Shown piece by piece: positions 1 to 8,611 of a stretch of DNA of 64,000 nt (positions are counted from its first letter, which is position 1; each line of letters starts with the position of its first letter). Both the position numbers and the translations under genes were made by a program. The DNA is from JACRLV01 sp045863555 (GTDB lineage: Bacteria > Planctomycetota > Phycisphaerae > UBA1845 > Fen-1342). The DNA lies in assembly GCA_045863555.1 (NCBI GenBank), contig BTUU01000010.1, forward strand, positions 1 to 64,000. The letters are read 5' to 3'. Under the pieces are notes generated by a model. It made no database searches. It was not told the DNA's origin and saw only the letters and a list, made by a program, of their open reading frames with translations.

Positions 1-110
1 CCCTCCCGCCACGCCAACGCCGATCGCAGCGGCGAAGTGCGAAAGTTGGGTTAGCGGCGGCCTGGGGCAACGCTGTGAGGAGGATGATCAATGCGAGCAT
101 GGGCGGCCCT
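1..110 (-). CDS. Partial secreted protein, N-terminus only
   Basis: A reading frame starts with ATG at 110 on the minus strand and is still open at the left edge. The first 16 residues are a good signal peptide (MLALIILLTALPQAAA, with cleavage likely before Asn-Pro), followed by an Arg-rich stretch. Only about 36 residues are visible, so no family can be named. It lies downstream of, and on the same strand as, the small membrane protein at 217-477. The hydrophobic start is what is seen; that it is a real exported protein is inference. Confidence 0.35.
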
Positions 111-216
111 TTGAAGAGAGATGCGGGCGATCGACCTGCGCGGAGTGTAGTCGACGGGAGAACCGACATCGACGGGACGGGCGGCAACACTGCGCGGCCT
201 AGTTGAGGCGACCGGT

Positions 217-477
217 CTAGCGGCCGATGGCGAAGGCGGTGAGGGCTGGGAGGCAGCCGATATCGACGATCGGCGCTACCCACCACAACGGCCGCAGCCA
301 GTCCCAGGGAGCAAGCGCACAGCCTACTGCGCCCGCGAGGCCGCCGATGAGGGGAACGAGCGAGAAGCTCTGGCGCTGGTACCGGGCGATGATGGGGCCG
401 ACGACGTTGCCGATGGCGGAGATGGCGAAGATGCTGAGGAGGGCCGAGGCCGAGAGGATCTGGCATATCGCAAGCAT
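217..477 (-). CDS. Small membrane protein, unknown function
   Basis: An 86-residue protein with three likely membrane segments: about residues 1-22, 32-50 (rich in Gly/Ala/Leu) and 60-82. The frame is open further upstream, but the extra 36 residues are Arg/Ala-rich and the hydrophobic protein begins at the ATG at 477, which is preferred. It ends a run of minus-strand genes starting at asnS, with only about 40 bp between it and the preceding gene, so it may be cotranscribed. No family was recognised and nothing catalytic is visible. Confidence 0.5.
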   Translation of the reverse strand: MLAICQILSASALLSIFAISAIGNVVGPIIARYQRQSFSLVPLIGGLAGAVGCALAPWDWLRPLWWVAPIVDIGCLPALTAFAIGR

Positions 478-518
478 GATCACACCCCGAGCCCTTCGGC
501 AGCGACGCGCGGGCACCG

Positions 519-953
519 CTAGTCCGGCGTCGAAAATGGTCCCTCGACCGAAAGCACGAGCTCCACCGCAAGCAACCTCATCCACTGTCGAACCTGCACC
601 GTCTTTCGGTCGGCAGCCCTCAGGTCAGGGAGAGTGGCATGGCCGGGCGGGCGTGCAGGATCGGTCGGATCAACATCGGGTTCGACTCGAATCCCAGCGG
701 CCCGCAGATCCCGCGCGCAGAGTATCGCTACATAGTATGACTTTCCTGGAACACTCCCCCGGGCGGCCTCCTCGATCGATCGATACTTGGCGCGCCAGAG
801 AGAAATTCCGAGACCGTCATGGTCGTTCGGGCGGAAGGCAGTATCCGAGAGTGGGAGCAGGCGGGTTGGATCGTACCAATTCGTCCACGCTGGTATTCGA
901 CGATAGAGGAACTCGTCGTCCGCAATGGGCTCGCGTCCGTCGAGCTCGGGCAT
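519..953 (-). CDS. Unknown protein, third gene of the TIGR04255 unit
   Basis: A 144-residue soluble protein without a signal peptide. It has a folded-looking composition: an acidic and Trp/Tyr-rich N-terminus (RRIPAWTNWYDP), a central segment AFRPNDHDGLGISLWRAKY, then KSYYVAIL and a Pro/Asp-rich tract before an Arg-rich C-terminus. The pattern resembles small uncharacterised planctomycete proteins, but no named family was recognised. It starts 15 bp after the stop of the 969-1379 gene, which itself overlaps the TIGR04255 gene, so the three probably form one transcript. The ATG at 953 is the first plausible start. Function unknown; a partner role in a small accessory system is speculation from the gene order. 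Confidence 0.6.
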   Translation of the reverse strand: MPELDGREPIADDEFLYRRIPAWTNWYDPTRLLPLSDTAFRPNDHDGLGISLWRAKYRSIEEAARGSVPGKSYYVAILCARDLRAAGIRVEPDVDPTDPARPPGHATLPDLRAADRKTVQVRQWMRLLAVELVLSVEGPFSTPD

Positions 954-968
954 GGGTGAGTCCTGGAG

Positions 969-1379
969 TTACGCCCATTTTGCGCGGTGAACGAGCCGCG
1001 AGCCCTGGCAAAGCGTGAAATAGAGGGATCCATCGGACTCGACTTCGATGGTTTCGGCAATCTCACCGCGGATTCGTTCAAAGACAATGCCACCATCTCC
1101 GTTTGGAACGACCCGTGTTGGCGGCGGCGCATCGTTCTCAGCCAATTGCGAGGCAAGCCGGATCGAATGGGACACGGAGTTCTGCGACGGCGGTATCACA
1201 TCATCGTCTTCCATTGCCTGCGGATCGCGCCCCCACTCTACGAGCGTAAAATCGATCAGGCGGCGCCACGCTTCGCGACGGCGCTGCAAAACGGATGTGG
1301 TTTCGTATTCTCGAATCCCGTCACCTGCCGAACCGGCACCCTGCCAGATCGATCGTGTCGACGTCAGCAACTGGCTCAT
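969..1379 (-). CDS. Unknown protein coupled to TIGR04255 gene
   Basis: A 136-residue soluble protein of unknown function. The ATG at 1379 overlaps the TGA of the upstream gene as ATGA, a classic sign of translational coupling, so it is preferred to a GTG twelve bases further upstream. The N-terminal half is rich in Ser/Arg and has the phrase RRLIDFTLVEWGRDP. The C-terminal half carries short beta-strand-like segments (GGIVFERIRGEIAETIEV, SLYFTLCQGSRLVH). There is no signal peptide or membrane segment. Its tight coupling to a TIGR04255 protein and to the next unknown gene suggests the three products act together. This is inference from spacing only. Confidence 0.6.
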   Translation of the reverse strand: MSQLLTSTRSIWQGAGSAGDGIREYETTSVLQRRREAWRRLIDFTLVEWGRDPQAMEDDDVIPPSQNSVSHSIRLASQLAENDAPPPTRVVPNGDGGIVFERIRGEIAETIEVESDGSLYFTLCQGSRLVHRAKWA

Positions 1380-2209
1380 TGTCGTCCCCACTTTGCTTGT
1401 GCGACATCGGAAGTCAGTTGTGCGAAGGTTCGCACTATCGCGGAACGCCCCGAAGCCAAACCCGCGAGGATCGATTCACGGTCGGACCCCGAGCCGCGAG
1501 CCGTCAGCGACAGCAGAAGTGCCTCGGGCCCGTCTGATGTCCCGATTCGAACATGCCGAACTTCTGCGTGAAGCCGGCCGAGTTCGGGTGGAATCTCAAA
1601 TCGCCAGGTGGCGCCAAAGCTATCGAGCCGCACCGGGAGTTCGGCAGTCGGAATTCCGGGCACTGCATTGAACAACGCCGGCCAATCGCCTGGGGATTCC
1701 CAATCGCGCCCACACACTAGATGGTTAATGTAGGTGATTTCCCATTGATTCCAGTTCAGGGGTCCAAAGCCGTACTGTTCGGCGAAGCGATTCATGGCGT
1801 CGAACAATTCTTCAAACTCGGGCTGGAGCCGAGCATATCGCACGTACTCCTGTTTCCCCTCCCCCGTCCAGTTCAGGTGGATGCGGCCATTTTGAATCTG
1901 GACCATCCGCGTGACGGTGCGATTTCGAATCTGGAGTCGAGAGGCGGCCTTTTGTGAAATCCTGATTTTTGCCCTGAACGCTCCCCACTCGGACGCCTCT
2001 GGAAATCGCTCATATGCCGGCTCAATCGGTTGAGCGTCGGTCACGTCGCTCCAGTCGTCGGCGAGGTGATTCCAACGCGCACGTTCGCACAACCACCCCC
2101 AGAACAGACCGAGATGGGCGCTCGTGAATCCCTTCACCTCATCGAACTGGGCGCCGAGCACCGTTTCCGCGACGGGCGGGCGATCAAAACTCGGAAGCGA
2201 ATCAGCCAA
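1376..2209 (-). CDS. TIGR04255 family protein
   Basis: A 277-residue cytoplasmic protein whose N-terminus (RPPVAETVLGAQFD) and later segments (NRTVTRMVQIQNGRIHLNWTGEG, YEITYINHL-like WEITYINH) match my recollection of the sporadically distributed TIGR04255 family, whose biochemical role is not established. I chose the TTG at 2209 because an AGGAG lies six bases upstream. A TTG 21 bases earlier is also possible but lacks such a site. The start is 28 bp behind the stop of asnS, so it may read through from asnS. The stop overlaps the start of the next gene. Family members are patchily distributed, which fits an accessory rather than a housekeeping role. Confidence 0.7.
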   Translation of the reverse strand: MADSLPSFDRPPVAETVLGAQFDEVKGFTSAHLGLFWGWLCERARWNHLADDWSDVTDAQPIEPAYERFPEASEWGAFRAKIRISQKAASRLQIRNRTVTRMVQIQNGRIHLNWTGEGKQEYVRYARLQPEFEELFDAMNRFAEQYGFGPLNWNQWEITYINHLVCGRDWESPGDWPALFNAVPGIPTAELPVRLDSFGATWRFEIPPELGRLHAEVRHVRIGTSDGPEALLLSLTARGSGSDRESILAGLASGRSAIVRTFAQLTSDVAQAKWGRQ

Positions 2210-2237
2210 TGAGAACTCCTGGACGGCCAACCCAAGG

Positions 2238-3746
2238 CTACGGGTACATCTTCCCCATCATTCTAGCATACGGCACCGTCTCGCGGATGTGCTTGAGGCC
2301 GCAGATCCAGGCGACGGTTCGTTCGACGCCGAGGCCGAAGCCGCCGTGGGGGACTGTGCCGTAGCGGCGGAGGTCGAGGTACCACTCGTAGGGGGCGGGG
2401 TCGAGCTTCTCTTCCTTCATCCGCTCCACCAGCACGTCGAGGTCGTCCTCGCGCTGCGAGCCGCCGATGATTTCGCCGTAGCCCTCGGGGGCGAGGAGGT
2501 CGAGGTTGTTCACGACGCGGTGATCGTCGGCGTTCTGCTTCATGTAAAACGCCTTGCAGGCCCGCGGGTAGTGCGTGACGAAGCACGGCTTGTCGTGTAG
2601 CCGGGCGATGATTGTCTCATCAGATCCGCCGAGATCGCCGCCCCACTCGAAATTGGCGGCGAGTTCCATGTGTTTCGGGATGTTGGCGAGCTGCTCTTCG
2701 CGGTCGGCGAGTTCTTCTCGCAGGTCGGCGAGTTCCTGCACGAGCTTGTCGACCTTCCACTTCTTTGTGCCCGGGGCGACGCGCTCCTTTTCCTTGTCGT
2801 CGATGAGCGTCTTCACTTCCGCGACGCGGGCGCCGACCGTTTTCAGATCATCCTCCAGCAGTGCCTTTGCCCGCGGGCCACGGAGGATTTCGGCCGCCTG
2901 CGAATACGTGATGCGGTTGAACGGTTTCGTCACGCGCTCCAGCGCGGCCAGATCGCGACTCAGGGCGACGAGATCGTCGCGGCGGTCGCGTAGGACGCGG
3001 GCGACGATCGAGCAGACGAAGTCCTCGGCCAGGGCGACGACGTCGTCGAGGTCGGCGAAGGCGATCTCCGGCTCGACCATCCAGAATTCCGTCAAGTGCC
3101 GCCGGGTCTTGCTCTTTTCGGCGCGGAACGTCGGGCCGAAGCAGTAGACCTTGCGGTGCGACATGCAGGCGGCTTCGAGGTAGAGCTGGCCGGTCTGGGC
3201 GAGGTAGACGGGGTCGCCGAAGTAGTCGACCTGAAAGAGCGTCTGCGCGCCTTCGCCGGCGGAGGGGGCGAAGATCGGCGTGTCGATCAGCACGAAACCG
3301 CGGTCGTTGAAGAAGCGGCGGATCTCATCGACGATCGTGGCGCGGACGTTGAGGATGTGCCACTGCCGCCGTGAGCGGAACCAGAGGTGGCGGTGCTTCA
3401 TCAGGAATTCGATGCCGTGGGGCTTGGGCGTGATGGGGAAGCCCTGCACGCTTTGAATGATCCGCAGCGTCGTGACGGTCAGTTCGTGGCCGCCCTCGGC
3501 CCGCTCGTCGGCGCGGACGACGCCGTCGATCTCCAGCGAGGACTCCTGGCCGAGCTTGTCGGCGGCGGCGAAGAGGTCCGCATTGGCGTCGGTTTTTTCG
3601 AGCACGCACTGGCAGAGGCCGGTGCCGTCGCGCAGCAGGAGGAACATGAGCTTGCCCGACGAGCGGCTGTTATAGAGCCACCCGGAGAGGGTGACGGTCT
3701 GCCCGACGTATTTTGAAAGTTCGCGGATGGTCGTTCGCGTGGCCAT
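2238..3746 (-). CDS. asnS: Asparaginyl-tRNA synthetase
   Basis: A 502-residue class II synthetase that charges tRNA-Asn with asparagine in the cytoplasm. An N-terminal OB-fold anticodon-binding domain covers about residues 10-110 (VTLSGWLYNSRSSGKLMF). The catalytic core follows with motif 2-type FRAEKSKTRRHLTEFWMVEPE and motif 3-type GGFGLGVERTVAWICG near the C-terminus, plus GEIIGGSQRE, typical of AsnRS. It is some 35 residues longer than the usual ~465 because of a charged coiled-coil-like insertion at about 295-355 (ELADLREELADREEQ). Start ATG at 3746. The unrelated genes directly downstream may share its transcript. A dedicated AsnRS implies direct Asn-tRNA charging, not only amidation of Asp-tRNA. 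Confidence 0.96.
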   Translation of the reverse strand: MATRTTIRELSKYVGQTVTLSGWLYNSRSSGKLMFLLLRDGTGLCQCVLEKTDANADLFAAADKLGQESSLEIDGVVRADERAEGGHELTVTTLRIIQSVQGFPITPKPHGIEFLMKHRHLWFRSRRQWHILNVRATIVDEIRRFFNDRGFVLIDTPIFAPSAGEGAQTLFQVDYFGDPVYLAQTGQLYLEAACMSHRKVYCFGPTFRAEKSKTRRHLTEFWMVEPEIAFADLDDVVALAEDFVCSIVARVLRDRRDDLVALSRDLAALERVTKPFNRITYSQAAEILRGPRAKALLEDDLKTVGARVAEVKTLIDDKEKERVAPGTKKWKVDKLVQELADLREELADREEQLANIPKHMELAANFEWGGDLGGSDETIIARLHDKPCFVTHYPRACKAFYMKQNADDHRVVNNLDLLAPEGYGEIIGGSQREDDLDVLVERMKEEKLDPAPYEWYLDLRRYGTVPHGGFGLGVERTVAWICGLKHIRETVPYARMMGKMYP

Positions 3747-3855
3747 GCGTGCGTCCTCGATGCTCGAATTCAGTCGAAACGGGCAGTGTATTGCGACGCG
3801 GGGCGGCGGCCAAATCCTGCCGAAAAAGCGGCGCGTGGCCGGAGGCGGCGCGAGG

Positions 3856-6072
3856 TCAATTGGGCGGCGCGGGCGCGGCGGGCGGGGACGCGGGTTGCGT
3901 CGCGGGCGCCGGCTCCGTTGCCGGGGCGGGCTGGGTCACGGGCGGCGGTGTCGCGGCCGGCTGCGAAGGCGCGGCCTGGCTTGCGGGCGGCGGGCCGAGA
4001 TCGAGCGTGAGGAAGCCGCGCGGACCTTCGGGCTGAGGGGCGTCCTCGATGTAGATGGCGGTGTCGATCATCGAGCCGATGGCGACGAGCCGGCGGAGGG
4101 AGCGGATGGGGTCGGCGTACGGGAGGGGCACGCGCTCGTGGCGGAGCTTGCCGTCGCGTTCGACCATGAGTTCGACATAAGCGCCGTGCGGCCGGCGGTC
4201 GATGGCCTCGCGGACTTCGGGGATGGGCTGCGAGGTGGCGAAGCGTTTGCCGTTTGCGCCGACGATGTGGTCGCCGGGCTGGAGGCGGCCGTCGACGGCC
4301 TGGCCGGGGAAGACCTTCGTGACGATGAGCCTGGAATCATCGGTGCCGGTGACTTCGCAGCCGAGGCGCGGGTTGCCGCGGGGCTGGTGGGTGCGCCACC
4401 AAGCGTCGGTGAGGATCTCGGGGGCGGTTCGCTGAAAGAACTCGAGCCATTTTGCGCCGAGGGAGGCGAGCGGCCCGAGGCGGAGCAGGACGACATTCAT
4501 CGACGCGGGCGAAGGCTGCTGGCGGGAGCGGGCGAGGGTCGCGGCGAGCGTTTTTTCCGGGGGGATGCTGATGATGCGGCGGAGCCAGTCGGTGTGCGAG
4601 GCGATGATGAGGCGGCCGGCGGAGGCCGTCCAGGCGAGGTGAAGCTCGCCGATCGCGCCGGCGTCGACGCGGGCGATGACGGGCGTGAGGTTGAGCAGCC
4701 AGACCGACCCTTCGGGCAGCGTGAGTTCGGTGGGCGGGTCGAGGGGCGGAGCGCCGCGGGCAAGCTGGGCGATGTTGATGAGCTGGGTTGCGCCGTTGAC
4801 GATTTCGCCGAAGGTCGCGGCGGCGGCCGCAGCGTCCCTGGCTCCGATGATGCAGGCGATGGCGGGGATGGGGGGTGGATCGTTCGCGCGGGCTGGGGCG
4901 ACCGCGCCGACGGCGACGCAGGTTGCTCCGTCGACGGTTTCGGCCCAGCGACGGACGAGTTTTCCGTCGGGGTCGGGGCCGAGGACGGCGCGGATGAGGC
5001 CCTGCTCGGGCAGCGATGCGGCGGCCTCGGCGAAGGCATTGAAATCGACGAAGCCTTCCCAGGCGGCGAGCGTATCGTCGGGCAGCGCGGCGATGAAGCC
5101 GCGGCCGGCGGGTCGTGAAGTCAGGGCGGCCGGCGCGCCGGTACGGTCGCCGACGGCGGTGAAGTGGAGTCGGGCGCCTTCGCGGTGGAGGGCGAGGAGC
5201 ACGTTTTCGGCGTTTTCGAGCGGGCCGGGAAGGTCGATGCGCGGTCGGGCCGGGCGAGATGCCGGGGCGGACGCGGGCTGCGACGAGGGTGCGGACGCCG
5301 CGGGCTGTGAAGCGGGCTCGCTCGGGCGTGCGCGGCCGGGAATCCTGAGGAAGAGGACGCCGTCGGGATCGGCGGGGGCGCGGGCGAGCAGGGCGCGATA
5401 GACGGGGTCAGCGGCGAGGCGCGGGCGTTGCTCGCCGGCGGCGATCGGGCGCATGCGGTGGAGGAGCGAATCCTCGGGGAGCAGGGCGCCGAAGAAGAGC
5501 AGGTCGTCGCGGGCGATGACGCCGATCGTGTTGTACAGGTGGTAGGTGGGCGGGTTTTCGATATCGGCGAGGCGGGTGCCCTTGAACTGCTCGATGAGTT
5601 TCGGGGGCGGCTCGACCGGGCGGCAGATGACGACGCCGTCCTGGGATTTTCCAAGGCCGTCGCCGACGAACGCGACGCAACGGGCGAAGAGCGTCTGGAT
5701 CGCCGCGAGTGGTTCGACGTGGATGGCGCGCTGGATCTGCTTGCGCCATTCGTCGACGTCCTCGACGCGGGCGGGCTGGCCGGCGACTTCGGCGAGCGTG
5801 GTCCAGAGCTGCGGCTCGAGCAGGCCGGCGAGGAGGTCCGCGCCGTTGCGCAGCTCGACGAAAAGGCCGGACTCGGCGGGCGCTTCCTTTGCGAGCGAGT
5901 CGTCGGCCGCGGCGCGCTCGGGCAGCGCGAGAGACGCGAGAGCGACGAAGGCACTGAGCGCGAGGGCGCGGCGCGGCGCGGCGGCCGGCACGGTGTGTCT
6001 CGACTGGCTCCGATCAGAAGCGGCAATTCGCACGAAACCATCACTCCGGCGATGGTCGCCGTAACGGCTCAC
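3856..6072 (-). CDS. Secreted PDZ-domain protein
   Basis: A 738-residue protein with an atypically long N-terminus, then a signal-peptide-like stretch (about residues 34-55, ALALSAFVALASLALP) ending before Ala-Asp-Asp. The middle 500 residues are a large uncharacterised exported domain with repeated phrases about cofactor-free alpha/beta structure and no visible active site. A PDZ domain sits at about 574-655 (TKVFPGQAVDGRLQPGDHIV), and the last ~45 residues are a Pro/Ala/Thr/Gln low-complexity tail. PDZ domains usually bind C-terminal peptides; here no protease domain accompanies it, so it is more likely a scaffold or binding protein of the cell envelope. It stands 109 bp from asnS and is probably its own unit. 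Confidence 0.8.
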   Translation of the reverse strand: MSRYGDHRRSDGFVRIAASDRSQSRHTVPAAAPRRALALSAFVALASLALPERAAADDSLAKEAPAESGLFVELRNGADLLAGLLEPQLWTTLAEVAGQPARVEDVDEWRKQIQRAIHVEPLAAIQTLFARCVAFVGDGLGKSQDGVVICRPVEPPPKLIEQFKGTRLADIENPPTYHLYNTIGVIARDDLLFFGALLPEDSLLHRMRPIAAGEQRPRLAADPVYRALLARAPADPDGVLFLRIPGRARPSEPASQPAASAPSSQPASAPASRPARPRIDLPGPLENAENVLLALHREGARLHFTAVGDRTGAPAALTSRPAGRGFIAALPDDTLAAWEGFVDFNAFAEAAASLPEQGLIRAVLGPDPDGKLVRRWAETVDGATCVAVGAVAPARANDPPPIPAIACIIGARDAAAAAATFGEIVNGATQLINIAQLARGAPPLDPPTELTLPEGSVWLLNLTPVIARVDAGAIGELHLAWTASAGRLIIASHTDWLRRIISIPPEKTLAATLARSRQQPSPASMNVVLLRLGPLASLGAKWLEFFQRTAPEILTDAWWRTHQPRGNPRLGCEVTGTDDSRLIVTKVFPGQAVDGRLQPGDHIVGANGKRFATSQPIPEVREAIDRRPHGAYVELMVERDGKLRHERVPLPYADPIRSLRRLVAIGSMIDTAIYIEDAPQPEGPRGFLTLDLGPPPASQAAPSQPAATPPPVTQPAPATEPAPATQPASPPAAPAPPN

Positions 6073-6186
6073 GACGCTGAGATCCGGACTCGCGGCCGGC
6101 GCACGGTGCTCGAACGACGGTGAGATGTACAGTGCTCTTCAACGAGTGCCTTATTCGCCGTGCTGAATGGTACCTGCGGGACACGT

Positions 6187-6831
6187 CTAGATCGAGCCGC
6201 GGCCGGCGGCGTCGGCGGGCCGCTCGGGGGCGCTTTCGGCGGGAGTGATTCCGAAGATCGACTGGAGCAGCGATGACAGAGAGATGCCGTTGCCGAAACC
6301 GGGCAGTTCGAGGCTCCATGCCCAGTCGCGGACGGTGGAGACGTCGCGCGCGAGACCGGCACGGGCGTTACCCCCCTGCTCGACCGCGCCCTGGATCAGG
6401 GCGATCAGGCCCTCTTTGTCACCCGCGCCGTGCAATTCGTTGATCTTCGGCCGCAGGTCGGCGAGGTTGATGGTCGGGGCCGGCGCGGGCTGCGGACGAT
6501 TCCACCATTTCGGCAGGAGCGCGACGAAGGCAACGACCGCGGCCGCCTGGAGCACGACCGCGGCGGCGACGAGCGGGCGGCGGAGGCGAAGCGGGCGCGG
6601 CTCCATCTTGCGCTGCTGGATCGAGGCCATCAGCTCGTCGGTGAAGTCGTCGGAGAGGCCGGGGCCGCGGAGGTCCGAGGAGATGACGAACTCGGTCGTT
6701 TCGAGGAGCGAGAGCTTCTGCTGGCAGACCGGGCAGTGGAGCCGGTGCGTGTCGAATTCGAGGCGCAGCGTTCCGGAAAGCTCGCCGTCGAGGTAGGCGT
6801 CGAACAGTCCTTCGGCATCCAGGCAGTTCAT
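6187..6831 (-). CDS. Zinc-finger anti-sigma factor
   Basis: A 214-residue membrane anti-sigma factor. The N-terminus (CLDAEGLFDAYLDGEL) and the motif H-x3-C-x2-C (HRLHCPVC, about residues 31-38) are those of the zf-HC2 anti-sigma domain. A single membrane segment follows at about 90-112 (PLVAAAVVLQAAAVVAFVALL), with a ~100-residue periplasmic part. It lies 44 bp behind the ECF sigma gene, the usual order, and should hold that sigma factor inactive at the inner membrane until a signal arrives. An open frame runs another 143 codons upstream, but that part overlaps the sigma gene and is Arg-rich, so the ATG at 6831 is the start. Confidence 0.88.
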   Translation of the reverse strand: MNCLDAEGLFDAYLDGELSGTLRLEFDTHRLHCPVCQQKLSLLETTEFVISSDLRGPGLSDDFTDELMASIQQRKMEPRPLRLRRPLVAAAVVLQAAAVVAFVALLPKWWNRPQPAPAPTINLADLRPKINELHGAGDKEGLIALIQGAVEQGGNARAGLARDVSTVRDWAWSLELPGFGNGISLSSLLQSIFGITPAESAPERPADAAGRGSI

Positions 6832-6875
6832 GGCCACTCGTCGCCCGCGCCAGCGCGGGCGCTCCATCCAGACGT

Positions 6876-7511
6876 CTAGGCTGATCGGGAGTCGCTGATT
6901 TCGCGGATCGCCGACCAGTCTTCCACCACTTCCGACCCCAGCAAGTCTCGCAATTTTTCCCGTGCCCGGTGCAAGTGACTTTTCACGGTCACCGCGGGCA
7001 TTCCCAACACAACGCCGATCTCCTGGCAACTCTGGCCCTCGCGGTAGAAGAGCAGGACGGCGCTCTTCTGGGCGGGGGAAAGTTGGTCGACCGCGTCCCA
7101 TATTCGATCTCGCAGCCGCCGGGCGTCTTCGCTGCTGGCCAGCGTGATCGCCGTGTCGGCCGATTCTCCTGCGACGAGCGAGAAATCGGTCTCGCCCGAA
7201 AAAGCCCGCTTTCGCCGCATCGCGTTCAGGCAGAGCCGGTACGCGATCGTGAAGAGCCACGTGCTGAAGGCGTAGTTCTCCGAGTAGCTCTTGAGCGACT
7301 CGTACGCCTTGATGAACGCGGACTGGCAGATGTCCTCGGCTTCGTGGTGGTTTCGCACCATCCGCCAGACGAACGCGAAGAGGCGATCCTTGAAGGCGTC
7401 GACCAGGCTGCGGTACGCATCGGCGGACCCGCCCTTGGCGCGCGCGATCAGGCGCAATTCTTCGCTTCGAGCCATGCTTTCGCTCGCGTTTCCGGAGCCG
7501 CGTTCGAGCAT
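6876..7511 (-). CDS. ECF-family RNA polymerase sigma factor
   Basis: A 211-residue sigma-70 family factor of the extracytoplasmic-function type. Region 2 lies at about 28-95 (DAFKDRLFAFVWRMVRNHHEAEDICQ, with FSTWLFTIAYRLCLNAMRRKR as the -10 recognition helix). Region 4 lies at about 145-195 (QLSPAQKSAVLLFYREGQSC, VTVKSHLHRAREKL), which reads the -35 element. The ATG at 7511 has an AGGTGG five bases upstream. The anti-sigma gene follows directly, so the two form a regulatory pair. The divergent gene at 7740 is a possible target because they share a 228-bp intergenic region, but no recognisable sigma-specific promoter pair was found. Confidence 0.95.
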   Translation of the reverse strand: MLERGSGNASESMARSEELRLIARAKGGSADAYRSLVDAFKDRLFAFVWRMVRNHHEAEDICQSAFIKAYESLKSYSENYAFSTWLFTIAYRLCLNAMRRKRAFSGETDFSLVAGESADTAITLASSEDARRLRDRIWDAVDQLSPAQKSAVLLFYREGQSCQEIGVVLGMPAVTVKSHLHRAREKLRDLLGSEVVEDWSAIREISDSRSA

Positions 7512-7739
7512 TCTGCCACCTGCTTATAGTCTACTGCCTTTTTCGGGTTGCGGGGAAGGCGAGTCGATGCGAGAAATCGCCGGCGAGGCAGAAGTTGCCG
7601 ACCCCGGCGGCGGACGGGCCCGGCGGCGGAAGCCAGAGGGCCTCACGCGGTTACCGATATAGAAAGGAGCGGGCGGCCGAGAACCTGGATCGCCGATCGG
7701 GTCCGGGGGTGGCGCGAACGGGTATTCACGGAGTCTTCG

Positions 7740-8600
7740 ATGGCGAGCACACTTCTGGCGCTGGCGGCGTGGCTCGTCGCTTCGGCGCGACCGGCGGATT
7801 CGACGGCCGAAATCGACGCGCTCGTTTCGCAGCTTCGGGCCTCGCGGCAGGCGATCGGGGCGGCGCACCTCGAGTGGACGAAAGCGACTGAAGAGAAAGG
7901 GTTTACGAGGCCGGGCCGGGAATTCGAGACCGTCAGTCGGTACGCATGCGATCTGGCGGGCGAAACCCTGCGAATCGAGGCCCGGGAGGAGGTCGCCGTC
8001 GCCGGCCCCGATCGCGCGGAGTCGGTGGGGTGTTTTCGAGCGGTTTCGTGCTGGGACGGGCGGCTGTTCACGGTGCGGCGCGGGGAAGGAAATCGATTAT
8101 CAGACTTTGGTATCGCCCTGCGGCCGGACTTCCCCCTCTATCACAACCTGCTCGGCCTCGTTTTCCGGAATCCGGCCGGGGACGCCGATTCGATCCTGCC
8201 CGAGCGACTCGCCCCGGCGCCACCGCCAGGTGCGACGCGGGAGGTCTCTTGGGTGGAGTTTGACGGGGAGCCGGCGCTGCGGATCGCGTATTCCTCGTGC
8301 GACGGGCGCTGGGTGCTCCACTATGCGATCGAACGGGGCGGTTACCTGATTGCGGAAGACCTCTATGACGGGGAGTTTCATTCGGTCGAAACGCGGACGC
8401 TTCTGTCCACCGACCTCGGAGACTGGTTTCCGAGCGTGATCACGAGCCGGTCGTTCGGCCGCGACGGGACGGTCACGCTGATGCACCGGTGGGAACTCGA
8501 CCTCGCGAATTCAGCGCTGAATCCACCGGTAATCGACGACGGCGCGGCAGGTTGCGAGCGGACCTCAGCCGCGCGGCTGACGCTGTCGGGCGCGGACTGA
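7740..8600 (+). CDS. Secreted protein of unknown function
   Basis: A 286-residue exported protein. The ATG at 7740 begins a clean signal peptide (MASTLLALAAWLVASARPADS); the longer open frame upstream encodes only Arg-rich shadow sequence. The mature part starts with a helical segment (STAEIDALVSQLRASRQAIG) followed by beta-rich sequence with repeated strands such as GRWVLHYAIERGGYLI and SVETRTLLSTDLGDWFPSVI. The overall style resembles LolA-like or outer-membrane lipoprotein-sorting proteins seen in planctomycetes, where such proteins often sit beside ECF sigma factors. That link is inferred from appearance only. It converges on dnaA with an 11-bp gap. Confidence 0.72.
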   Translation: MASTLLALAAWLVASARPADSTAEIDALVSQLRASRQAIGAAHLEWTKATEEKGFTRPGREFETVSRYACDLAGETLRIEAREEVAVAGPDRAESVGCFRAVSCWDGRLFTVRRGEGNRLSDFGIALRPDFPLYHNLLGLVFRNPAGDADSILPERLAPAPPPGATREVSWVEFDGEPALRIAYSSCDGRWVLHYAIERGGYLIAEDLYDGEFHSVETRTLLSTDLGDWFPSVITSRSFGRDGTVTLMHRWELDLANSALNPPVIDDGAAGCERTSAARLTLSGAD

Positions 8601-8611
8601 CCGCGGGCCGC

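Noticed and set aside
3691..5118. Very long plus-strand open frame opposite the PDZ protein gene
   Set aside because: The sequence is Gly/Asp/Arg-rich low complexity from the high GC of the real minus-strand gene.
6832..7260. 143-codon upstream extension of the anti-sigma gene
   Set aside because: It is Arg-rich, overlaps the sigma gene and lacks the zf-HC2 features; the ATG at 6831 is the start.
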